Assembly: GCA_036898135.1 (NCBI GenBank)
Contig: CM072522.1
Location: forward strand, 7,515,686 to 7,579,685
DNA length: 64,000 bases
Origin: Oncomelania hupensis
Taxonomy: Eukaryota; Mollusca; Gastropoda; Littorinimorpha; Pomatiopsidae
Reading direction: 5' to 3'
In this document: one piece after another, positions 41,201 to 53,200 of the stretch
Layout: each line of letters begins with the position of its first letter
Numbering within the stretch: position 1 is the stretch's first letter
Program-made: the position numbers and the translations under genes
The notes under the pieces: model-generated
Database searches by the model: none
Told to the model about the DNA's origin: nothing
Seen by the model: only the letters and a program-made list of their open reading frames with translations

Positions 41201-44200
41201 CTCTTCGGATTTAGGTCGATCTCAGAAATGACCCATTGACTTTTAAAAAATACGGAAATCAGTATAAATACGGATCAGTCCCATGTCTGCATCTTTCTTT
41301 GTCCTCAGCAGCCCTGATGGCTTCGCTCAGTGTCAAACCAGTCCATTCTCGAATGTTGTCCTCCCACCCCTTTTTCGGTCTCCCTCTTCTTCTACCTCCT
41401 TGCACTGTGCCTTGCAGAATGGTCTTTGCAAGGCCTGATGATCTGGTGATGTGGCCATACCATCGGAGTTTCCGTTTCTTCACCACTGTGAGCAGGTTAT
41501 CGTGTTGTCCAATGGCTTGTGTGATGGTCTGTCGGACTTCGTCGTTTGTGATGTGTTGGGTATCGAAAATGACCAGAAGTCTTCTGTAGCACCTCATCTC
41601 CAAGCTTTGTATTATTCATTGTAGATCTGCTGTGAAGGTCCATGCTTCGCAAGCATATAGGAAGATGGAGATGACAAGGGAGCACAGCAGTCTTACTTTG
41701 GAATGTAGACTGATGGTTCTGTCTTTCCAAATGAGCTTCAACCTTGTCAGGGCAGCAGTTGTTTGTGCGATCCTGGAGAGGACTTCTTGTCCGGACCCAT
41801 TGTCTGATACAATGGCTCCTAAATATTTGAAGCTATGCACTGTGTTGAGGGATTGGCCTTGGACTTTGATGTCCGTGTTGATGCCATTGGTGTTGTTGGT
41901 CATCATTTTGGTCTTCTCTGCACTTATTTCCATTCCATAAGCTCTGGAGGTGGTGTCAAGCCTCTGTACCAGCTGTTCAAGTTCTTGTTCCTCTCCAGCC
42001 AATCCATCAATGTCATCCGCAAAACGTAGATTGGAGATTGATCTACCCCCTTTGCTGACTGTGCCTTCGTGATCTGCAAGGGCATCTGACATGATGCGCT
42101 CTAGGAAGATGTTGAAGAGTGTTGGAGAGAGTAGGCATCATTAACGCACACCGATTGTTGTTCTGAACCAGTTCCCGATGACGCTGTTATAGAGGACTGC
42201 ACTGGTACCCTTTGTCATACAGGCTTTTGATGACTTCAATAATTTTAGGGTTGATGTTGTACACTTTCATTGTTGCTCATAGAGCTGCATGCCAGACTCG
42301 GTCAAACGCCTTCTTGAAGTCTATGAACACATAATATAGATGTTGTTGGTGTTGTAGGTATTTCTCACAGATTATTCTGAGGTTGAAAATCTGTTCAGTG
42401 GTACTTCGCCCTGCCCTGAATCCTGCTTGTTCTTCAGCTATGATTTGTTCAGCTTGGGGTTTCAACCTGTTGAGTATTATTTTCAGGAGGACCTTGCTGG
42501 GATGGCTGATGAGGCTGATGGTGCTGTAATTTTCACACTCCTGAAGGTTACCTTTTTTGGGAAGAGTGATGACAAGCGACTGGGTCCATGGTGTAGGCCA
42601 CTCCCCACTCTGCCAGATCTTGTTACAGATAATGGTGAGGGCATCAATCATCGCTTCTCCTCCTGCTTGTAGCAGTTCCGCGGGTATGTTGTCCACTCCC
42701 GCTAACTTCCCTTTCTTCAGCTATTGCACTGCTGCCTCAACTTCTTCCCGGAGAATTGGGAGGATTTCTTCTTCTTCTCTGTTCTCGGGACATGCTAGAA
42801 CTGATGGGTCTCCATTTGGTGTATGGTTGTAAAGGTCAGAGCAGTACTCTGTCCATCTGTCCAAGACTTCTTGTTCTTCTGTAAGGCATATGCCAGACTT
42901 GCTTTGGATCGTGGAGACTTTGGGCTGTTTAACACTTGTCAGCCGCTTCACAGTCTGGTAGGCCTTCTCGCTGTTGTTCTTGTTCAGACTGTTCTCTATC
43001 TCCTGGCATTGATCTTCTATCCAGTTCTCCTTTGCTGTGCGCATGCCTTTTCGGATGTCATTGTTGATTTTTCGGTAGACATCAGCTCCCTGTGAGGTGT
43101 TCTTTTTCTTTTTTATATCTCTATTCGTTTATCACACAGATCCAAAAGTTCAGGTGTGATCCACGGCTTCTTCTTTGGTCGGTGCTTGCCAAGGATCTCA
43201 GTGGCAGCATCTGTCACAGCTGAGTTTAAGGTTGAAGCTCCCAAAATGTGGTGCAAATTTCCCTCCCAATTGTTGCTAGAAATATTTCCGCCACTTCCGG
43301 GTCTTTCAGTTTGTCCAGGTCGAACTTCAGTCTAGTGCACTTTGTTGGATTTACTCGAAGTGGAGCCGGAAAGACATCATCACGAGATCGTGGTCACTTC
43401 CGATGTCTGCTCCTGGAAAAGTGTGTGTCCTGCCAATGTTGATGCTTGATCTATCTGGTTGTGATGCTCCCTGCCGGAACTGTGCCATGTCCATCGTCTG
43501 GAGTTTTTGTGGAGACTAAGCGTGTTTTCCAGTACCAGATTGTTGTATCTGGCAAACTCCAAGAGTCTCAGACCCCTGTCATTTGTCTCGTTGTTGCAGT
43601 GGGGTCCACATGTGTCTCCCCAATTGTGGTGAGCATCTTGGCCAACCTTGGCATTCCAGTCGCTTTGCACTATGACTATGTCCTTCTTCAGCACTTGGTT
43701 AAGGACTGCCTGTAGATTTTCATAAAAACCCTCCACTTCGCTGTCGTCATAGTCTGATGTTGGGGCATAGGCCTGGATGATGGTGATTTTGAAAGGGGCT
43801 GCTCTCAGACGGATGGTAATGAGTCTAATGGAGACTGGGCTGCAACCCATGACAGTGGCTAGAATGTTCTTGTGGACCAAGAATCCAACGCTGTGTTCGT
43901 GCCTGTCATCTCTACCGCTGAAATTGAGCTTGTGGCCTATGTCGGTCGTTGTTTCACCTAGGCCTTTCCAGCGCAGTTCGCCGATACCTAAAAGCTCGTG
44001 GGCCAGTTCTTATTTTCCTTCCTCAGTTAGGGTCCTGACATTCCAGGTTCCTATGACGATGTTGTTTTTCGTGTGGATCTTGCTAAATTGTCCATCAGTA
44101 GCATTACTTATCACCTACGTCCTGGTGGCCAACGGAAGGCGCGGTCCTTGTTGAGCCTGGCGACGACCGATCCGGTATGGAATTAGTGGATAGTTTCATC

Positions 44201-47200
44201 ATGTAGTGTGTCTTGGGCAAAAAAGACCTGGCGGTGCACAATCCTCTCCAGGCTGTTGGCCACAGCCGAAATCCACGAATACAGTGTGGCGTATGTTGCG
44301 TCATTGTCACTTCCTACCGCGAAAACGTTCGGTAAAAACCTCGTATCTAAACATACAAGGTTTGTCCCTTAAAAGAATTCAGCCTTTTTACATTAAAAAA
44401 CTGGTATATCGAGATACGAGGTTTGGTCCGCCAGTAGAGAGATACAAGGTTTGGTTTCATGGATTTGTATTAACTTTCTATTCGAGACGCCAACACATTT
44501 CCTGCATTCTGAGACACAAATCTGGCCTCTCCTAGTGCCTTTAAAGTGTTAATATGTTGGACAAGAACTTCTAATTTTACAGATTACACATTGATTATTC
44601 TGTCACTTTGGGCACTAGTTACTGGAAAAGCTGGAAATGCAGCAAGTTACTGAAGTTTAGATTTCTTCAAGAAAGACCTGATGTCTGCATTGTTCTTTCT
44701 CTTGCTGCCAACTTTGACTGTTCTTCCCACAGTTAAACCTGAAGGCTGCCCTTGCTGTCCTGGCAAACACACGACAAAATGATTGGGCTTCCATGTAGCT
44801 GGTGGCGCATTTTTTCCCTCTACGTGAGTCCAACTTTGCAGATGACACAATTTTGCTGTGTGGATAAAGCTTCTTGTTCAAGAGATGCCGTACTGTATAC
44901 TCAGGATAAACAGAAAATATTTTGTATTTTATGACATCTTCACACAGAGAGCACACTGCTTTTCCAGGCTCGTTGATCTTTGAAATTGTGTTACCAAGAT
45001 TCAAGTCAACTGACTTCGTTTTCTCCTTCTCCCTCCACTTCAATTGTACCGTCACTTGTAACCACGAAAAATTCCAGCTGTTCTTGACTCCAGCGTCTTT
45101 GTCGATTTTCTTGGCAAGAACTGAGTCTTTCTCGTTTAGACGATGCATTTTAAGCTGTTTTTTTGTTGTTGTAGTTGTTGTTGTCGAAACAGAATTAGAA
45201 CCATGTGTTGTGTTGAGTGCAACGGATACAAGATGGCGGCTACGAAAACTTAAAGTATCTGCAAACGGCTCCTTCAAAACTGCGCCAAATGACGAACTGC
45301 GTTTTCGATAGCGCATTGGTTATAAAGGAACTAAGAGAGATTTTGTGTCCGCATACGGTTTGACGTATATATATATAATTGTCAAAAAATAGGAACAGGG
45401 TGAAGAGAAGATTTTACCATTTGGAGATCGATAAAGAATAAAGCTCCGATGGTTGCCGAAACGGCGTGAACAACCTATCACATCACTAATATACCCTAAT
45501 ATTTTCTTAACGGATTTGCACGAATCTCGAGAATGACCCCTGAGACCTTCAAAAAAACGGAATTCAGTATAAATTCGGAAAAGTCTCATGTCTGCTATAT
45601 AGCAGACACTCACATTCGTCAATTGTCCCCACTGCTATATTGCCAATGATCTTTTTTTCTCCAAAATAAATGGTTTCATGAACGTGTTCATAAAATACTA
45701 TTTTGTACCGACCAACACAGGCGCAAAGTAATAAAATTAAACATAAATAATAAATAGAAACATTTGGAGGAACCAAAACAACTAAATAAATAAAATGAAC
45801 ACGCAAACCTTGCCACTACCACGCTCTTTACGTAAAACAAATTTAAAAATAAAATGACATTGGCCCCATCCCCATCCCAAATATTGAAACAACGGACAAT
45901 GCATAAACATGTAAACCACCCCCACCTTCACCTCCCACACTCTGCCCACTCACCTTGCCATCACCACTGCTCTCCTCCCGCACTATCTCATAGCCTTTGC
46001 TGTCCGTCTCTGGTTCCGCGTGGGGGTAGTTCTCCGAGATGGGCTCAGACAGGACGGAGGACGTGAAGGAGATGGCGGAGCAGCCGGAGGGGGTACGGGA
46101 GTGCCCCATGTGGGCGTAGATGGAGGGGAGGGAGGAGGAGGAGGCCAAGGCAGAGGGGGGCGGGTTTTCCTGGATCTCCATCTCCACCGCCCTCACCATC
46201 TCCGTGTATGCCTCTCGCCCTTTGCGGGTCAAGGACATCAGCTCGTTGAACTTCTCCTGCAACACCCACATAAAAAAAAGAGAAACATTTGTCTCCGCAT
46301 ACGCTTATGAAAAAAAAAATCAAGAAATAAAGTTTTAAAACAGCAAAAAACAAGATTGCAAGCCATTCAAATGTTCAACAACACACAAATCAACAGTCAT
46401 CCCCCACCCTCACCACTTCTTGTTTCTTGGTACAGATTAACGTTCTTTTTGAGTTCTCCAGAGATTAAAAAAAAAGAGCTTACATCAACATCATCCTCAA
46501 CACCAACATGATCATCGGCATCCTCTTCCTAAACATCATCATCCTCAGCGTCAACATCATCATCATCATCAACACTTAAGTGGGAGACCAAAACTCTATT
46601 TTACAACCCCTCACCTCACAGCCTTCATAGTTGAAGATCCCAGCCACACTGACGGGCACCAGTTTGGCACAGGCTCGGCCCAGTGCTCGTCTGCCCAGCG
46701 CAAAAACAAACGGCACGTTCTGCTCCTGGCACATCATGAAGATGTTGTTCAGTGCTTCATCCAGACCACCTGAGCATATGCATTACATTACATTACATAA
46801 TTGCTGCTTTAGGTCCAGCGGACTCTTCCGAGCCAAATCAGGACCGGACAACCCCCAATCCGCATAAAAGATCTGCTGAAACAACCCTAGTGGGAAAACT
46901 GAATGCCCTCCACCAGCCAGTCACTTTACAATAAAGACATCCCACGCAGGGGACGGCTGAGGCTTCACCCCAACTTATTGAACCCCCGTTTACAAAAACA
47001 AAATAGAATACAAACATCATTATAAATTATCAACAAAACATATACATATAAAATGCCTACATTGCTAAATAATAACATCATAGGAAGCCCTAGTGACCAC
47101 CTGGCAGAAAGCGTCCAATATTCCCAAGCTGATCCAACAGACCTCATACACAAACAAGGAGTCTTGTCCCGGAAGAGTTTTCAAGAAAAAAGGTAGGAGA

Positions 47201-50200
47201 CTGGGCTAGCGAAGAAGAAGATAGTATAGCAGATTGATAGAACAGAGCAGGACTGAGAAAGAGCAAATGAGAAAGACAGCGACAGTGGGAATTTAAAGCA
47301 CTAAATTTCCAGAAAGTGGGGATACTATTTATACTGAAACCCCTGACATCCCAACTGGGGTTGAGCATATGCAACCATTAACATATTAATAATCATTTAT
47401 AACTAGAAGGGAGGCAAACCTTGCCTTATAATTAAAGCCCATATGACTCAAATACTCCTTGTGGAACTGGCAATATTTAACATGAAAATGACTTTCCAGA
47501 AAAGCTAAACAAAATAAAATAGTGGAATTAAAATGCAAATACCGACTTCGATCTTTCTATGATCTTGTCCTTGAGATGACCTTGACCTCCAGCTCCAAAT
47601 ACACTCATATCAAATAAACTATAGAAAGAGTTTTTTTTTTTTTAAAACAGTGACCTTGGAATGACCTTGAACTTCAGTTACCTTGACCTTGGGATGACCT
47701 TGACCTTAATGTGACCTCTCATGCTGAGGTATGATCAAATAACCAATGTTGCCCACTATGGGTTAAATAAACAGCCATTCCACTGTTCGACTACCTATTT
47801 TTTGTTTGGTTTTGCAAGGCCTAAAATGACATTGACCTTCAAGATCAACGCAAAAACGGAAAATATAAGAAAGATCAATCTATCATCTCTAAATACAACA
47901 AGTTTGAACTTTATATCACTCATAGTTTAGGGTCAAGGTCATTTTAAGTACCTATACTAATTGACTTTGGGCAGCTCCAGTGACCTTGGCCTTAGAGTGA
48001 GGATGACAAAATTTGCATATGATGTGTGCCTCATTGGTATCTATCATGCATCAAAAAATCATAAGTTCAATATCAATAACTTAGAAAAATTTTGAAATTT
48101 TTTGAAAATTTGTCACTTTGTGACTAACATTTGTGACCCTGTGACCTTGAAGTGAAGTCATTCATTCACTGATCATTTTCGAGGTGTCATGTAAGTTTGG
48201 TTATGATAGTCGAAATGAAATAGACTCTGAGATATTAATCCACTTGCAAGTTTTGTACGTCCAAATAGGCGGACAGAGGATGACAGAGGGATGGATGGGG
48301 CACACTTTATATTTTTTATATGTCATTTTTGGCCTATTTAGGACTCATTTGGCACAGATTTGCAAAAATCAGGAAAAAATGGTGTGGTTTTTCCTTTTCC
48401 TTTTTTTTTTTTTTTTGGGGGGGGGGGAGGGGGGAGGAGTCAACAGTGAAAATGCAGCAGCTGCAGCAGCAGCACCACCCAGGACAATGGTAAATAATGA
48501 CCTACAGCTTGCTGGGTGCGCTTTTTGTTCTCTGGCAAGTCTAGGACATGAGGGTCAGTATCTTTAAAGCCCATGCATTGAAAGGCATACATGCACAGAA
48601 TAGACCTCAGTTTATACTCTTATCTGAAAGAGTAATCCATCAATCCACCCTCATCATCGCTATCATCATCACCAGCATCATCATCATCAATTATTATCAT
48701 TGTCATTATCAATTATCATCTTTGTCACCATCGTGCGAACCTTTGGACTGGATTTTCTCCAAGTTAGGGGAGATAATCACACACTTGATCTTTCTCAGCT
48801 TCAGATGTTTGGTGACCTCCCTTAGACCCAGCACGATACGTCGCTTGCCTTTGGCCTGAAGACAAGTTGGAACAAAACAAAATAAAAACAATAACACATA
48901 AATTAATAAAATAACATTAACAAATTATAAAACAAACACAAATAAATTAATAAATAAATAAAATAAAACCAATTAAAATACCTGAAAAGTTTGATACCCA
49001 AATCAAGAAGATATTTAGATCTAGACGTTGGGACTACATAGGCTTTGGAGGACACTGGGCTGACCCCAATCAAATGCTAATACCTTGTTGGGATCCTTGT
49101 GGTACATGCGGTCCTGAAATCGCACCAGCTCATGCAACAGTTGTGTGCAGCACGCGTCAATGTCCTTGTCCAGGATCTGTGTGCAGTACCTGTTCATACA
49201 ACATCAAAACACTGCCAAAGTCAGGTTGAGGACAATGTTTTTAATTTTTTGAAATGTCTACAGTAGGTAGTATGATCATAGCACAGAGACCTGCAGTGAA
49301 CTAGATAAGCATCACCATAGAACAATTCATTTGACCATCATCAGTGGAAGCTCTCCGATAAGCATATGATCAACACGTTTTGCAGGCATCATAGAAAATG
49401 TTAGAACAGTTTACTGACCTACATTACTGCAATAAACTAGATAGTATGATCACAGACAGTGAACTAGATAGTATGATCATATACAGTGAACAAGATAGCA
49501 TAATCATAGACTAGGTCGTATGATCATAGACAGTGAACTAGATAGGATGGTCACAGTGAACTAGATAGTATGGTCATAGTGAACTAGATAGTATGATCCT
49601 AGACAGTGAACTAGATAGTATGATCCTAGACAGTGAACTAGATAGTATGATCCTAGACAGTGAACTAGATAGTATGATCCTAGGCAGTGAACTAGATAGT
49701 ATGATCCTAGACAGTGAACTAGATAGTATGATCCTAGACAGTGAACTAGATAGTATGATCATAGAACAGTTCATTGACCTGCAATATTGCAGTGAACTAG
49801 ATAGTATTATTATAAACATTGAACTAGATAGTATAATTATAGACAATGAACTACATAGTATGATCATAGAACAGTTCACTGACCTATAAATTATTGCAGT
49901 GAACTAGATAAGTATGCTCACAGAACAGTTAACTGACCCAGTTCATTGCAGAGAAAGCTCTCCAATAAGCATATAAATTATAATCAACAAGTTTTGCAGC
50001 CTGTGGTAGACAATTTAGGCCAAACTGTAGGCAAAGACTTTGACACTATAAGGGTCAATACATCACAAGCAGGCAATAGGCATTTGTCAGCCTATTTAGT
50101 CAATGCTAAACTTTGAAGTTAGTGCAGTCAATGTTTGATAGTACAGCCTGTGTTTACATGTGTGCGCCTGTAGCAATCAGATTGACATTTGGAATGGGAA

Positions 50201-53200
50201 GCTTGCTCATGTACTGCTCATAGCAGGTGCTCTTTTACAACGTTTGGACACAATGTGCAGATTCCAATTTTCTCAAACATCAGACAACAACAACAGCAAC
50301 AACAACAAAAAGTATGAATATGAAAGCATATACTCCTCTCTTATAGTGGATTAGTAGTTTTACATCACGTTTACATTCCAAGTTCACAAATAATTATTAG
50401 ACACCCAATTTTAATTTCACAAATATCACACTCCAAAAATATATTAATATGTAAGCATGTATGTATATCTATATGTAACTTAGAACCGGGTTACCTTTTG
50501 TCTTTTTTTTTTACATCATAATTTTATCTAGGGTGAAGACTCACTTTCATCAGTCAATAAAAATATATATTCATCAAATCAAATCAATTAACTCAAATTG
50601 TGTTGTATGGACAGAAAAAAAGGATTTATCATGATGAAGACAATAACGAAGAAGAAGAAAACTAGAAAAGCAAAGCCCATATGAATCATGCTTCTTATGG
50701 AACTCCCAATATTTAACATGAAAAAGAGTGTCCCCCCAAAAAGCAAAATGAAACGGTGGCATTAAAATGCAAAGTAATACACACTTTCATCTTTCTATGC
50801 TCTTGATTTTGAGATGACCTTGACCTCCGAGTTCCAAATATACTCATGCTCCGAGTTCCAAATATACTCATGTACTATCAAATAAACTACGGCAAAACCT
50901 GTATTATGCCCCAAAACTGGTGACCTTCAGTGACCTTGACCCTCACGTGATCTCTCACGCAAGTCTGATAAAATAACCCAATGTTGTTGCATATAACGGG
51001 TTAAATAAACTGCCATTCCACTGTACGATGACATATTTTTTCATCTGATTTTGCAAAGACTAAAATGACTACGACCTTCAAGATCAACACCAAAACGGAA
51101 CATATATTAAAGATCAATCTATCATCAGTAAATACAACAAGATTGGAGATTATATCTCATAGTTTGGGGTCAAGGTCACTTCAAAGTACCTACACAAACC
51201 AAATTTGGACAGCTCCAGTGACCTTGACCTTGGAGTGAGGTTGACAAATTGGCAAAGTATGTGTGTCTCATTGATATCTATCATGATCAAAGAATCATAA
51301 GTTCAATATTAATAACCTAGAAAAAAAGTGAAATTTGGGTGAAAATTTTTCTTTTTTTTTTTTTTACTAACATTTGATGATTCTGTGACCTTGACCTTGA
51401 AGTAAAGTCATTCATTCACTGATCATTTATAAAATAGGCTCTGAGTACTTAGCCACTTTAAAGTTTTTGCAAAGACGGCGAATGGCGGAAATACTGACAT
51501 TTTTTAAATATAATTTTTGGACTATATAGGACTCATCTCGTACAGATTAGCAAAATTCTGAAAACATTTTTTGGTGGGGTCGGTACATAGACTCACATTT
51601 GCTATGCACGAGAGTCAAAAAGAAGATGATAATTATGAAGCTGATGATGATGATGATGACAAACAAAATGATGACATAATAATAATGATGATGGTGGTGG
51701 TAATGATGGTGATGATGAAAATTTATGTTAACTCACTCTCTGAAGCGCCTGCTGTGTATACGCATGACCACAGGGTCGCGACTCAGGTAACCAGCGATGG
51801 GGCTGTTTAGCGGTGAGGCGCCAGGCGTGAGCGGTGACATGCTCATCGGGGATGTCTGGCTGATGGGTGACAGATCCGCCCCCGGTGATACTCCTTGGTC
51901 TGTGTCCACCGAGCGAGAACTCAATGCTAAGACGGACAAATGAAAACAACATAACATGTTCACTTTGTTTAGACAGAAGATTTATCTGTGTTTTATTGCT
52001 TTATTGAAATGTTAAGATAAACTGTTAATCCTTTCCCGGCTGCAAACATCTTATCTCATCTGCCACTAACAATTCCTAGTGTTAGTATAGTTTGAGGTTT
52101 GCAGTCTAAAGGAAAGAAAAGTAACTCTTGGTTATTTCCTGTTAGCAATGTGTATGTTTTAAAATGTTGGAATCTAAGCCATATCTTAGCAATCTGAAGT
52201 ATAAATGGTTACAAAACCGATTCCGGTTCCGACATTGTATTTACAACAAGGATGGAGATTTTAGGCCGTTAACCTAATCTAATAATCTGCCTCGCGTCGT
52301 TCACTCTCACATTCATGCTAATACTTCTACATTCATAGACAATTTTATTTTCAACAGACATTGAAGCCCAATTTAGAATGTAGCCTACACCTATAACGCA
52401 AAATGTGTACTGGAGAACAGAACCCCAAATTCTCAATTTTGGAGAAGTCTGCACATCAAAGATGATGTGAACAAACTTCATCTGGGGCTGTGAGTCATAA
52501 GTTTATATTATATTAACAATTTTGTACCACTGGGTTATGTAACAAAATGTACAAACACCTGAGCAAACTGAACATTTTTTCTCTCTTTTGAAAACAAAAC
52601 TAGGCTTTTATTCAGTAAATGAGCAGACATTGGCCCGACTTTTATTGTAATACTTACCATCTTGAGACAAATCACTCTCTCCTCCAACGCAAACAGGATT
52701 CCTGAAAAACAGTTATTGTTTTTAAAAAAAAAAAACACTATTCACATTACACATTATAACAATTAAACAATACATAATAAAAGTACAAATGAATTCTTGA
52801 AAATGCAATTTAAAATAAGAAGTTTACTGCAATTGAACACAGTTATTTGAACAAGAGTCGACAAGGGTGCCAAGAACAGCTTCATGGCCTGTTTTACCCC
52901 CACATTACTACTACAGTGGAACCTCCGGTATCCGGCTCTCTGGTATACAACTCCCTCCGTTATGTGACCTGAAAACTTCTGACGGATTCACTTCCAATAA
53001 TAAATGACCTCTGGTATGCGACAACCTCGTTTATGCGACCAGCGACCGTGTCTTAAGCCCTTTATACGACCGTCTTAGGGCAATTTAAAAGAGATATCAG
53101 TTAATTTGCTGTCTGTACCTTTCGTTTTTTCTCTCATGTTAGTGTACGCCTGCTGTTGTCTGCTATTTCGGGTTCGCAAATAAGGGACATTATTCGCCTA

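Larger units (their letters stand above)
40201..41289 (-). mobile_element. 1.09-kb DNA transposon with TIRs and 6-bp TSD, inserted in RTE copy H
   Basis: Terminal inverted repeats CAGACATGGGAC (40,201-40,212; reversed at 41,278-41,289) are flanked by CATCTT at 40,195-40,200 and 41,290-41,295. Removing the element restores the continuous RTE sequence with one CATCTT. It carries a GC-rich segment with GGGGGCATGCCCCCCC (40,297-40,312), three tandem ~130-bp repeats (40,434-40,800) and a transposase-like N-terminal exon on the minus strand. The superfamily was not identified; a 6-bp TSD is unusual. Confidence 0.85.
40128..44303 (-). mobile_element. RTE-like LINE copy H (nearly complete, interrupted, inactive)
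   Basis: The antisense of the full-length RTE from its GGATA tail (40,128) to about element position 17,945 (44,303). Pieces 43,880-43,380, 43,044-42,721, 42,696-42,277, 42,092-41,616 and 41,603-41,290 translate to endonuclease, linker, RT and C-terminus, separated by frameshifts and stops. A TIR transposon at 40,201-41,289 splits the last ~75 bp of the element from the rest. Confidence 0.9.
38987..44552. mobile_element. Candidate piggyBac-like element (TTAA-flanked) carrying younger insertions
   Basis: TTAA at 38,987-38,990 followed by CCTTTAGGCTGCGC, and TTAA at 44,549-44,552 preceded (in reverse) by CACTTTAAAGGCAC, could be the two ends; their match is imperfect. Inside, CCTCGTATCT motifs recur near both ends (39,818; 44,340; 44,412 reversed), and a piggyBac-type N-terminus lies at 39,259. 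Without the RTE copy and the TIR transposon inside it, the element would be about 1.3 kb, i.e. non-autonomous. Confidence 0.4.

Noticed and set aside
49574..49889. ~100-codon repeat proteins on both strands
   Set aside because: Multiple-of-three minisatellite unit without stops; not genes.
49440..49892. Possible CRISPR array
   Set aside because: Units are contiguous 27-bp tandem repeats with no unique spacers, in a eukaryotic intron.
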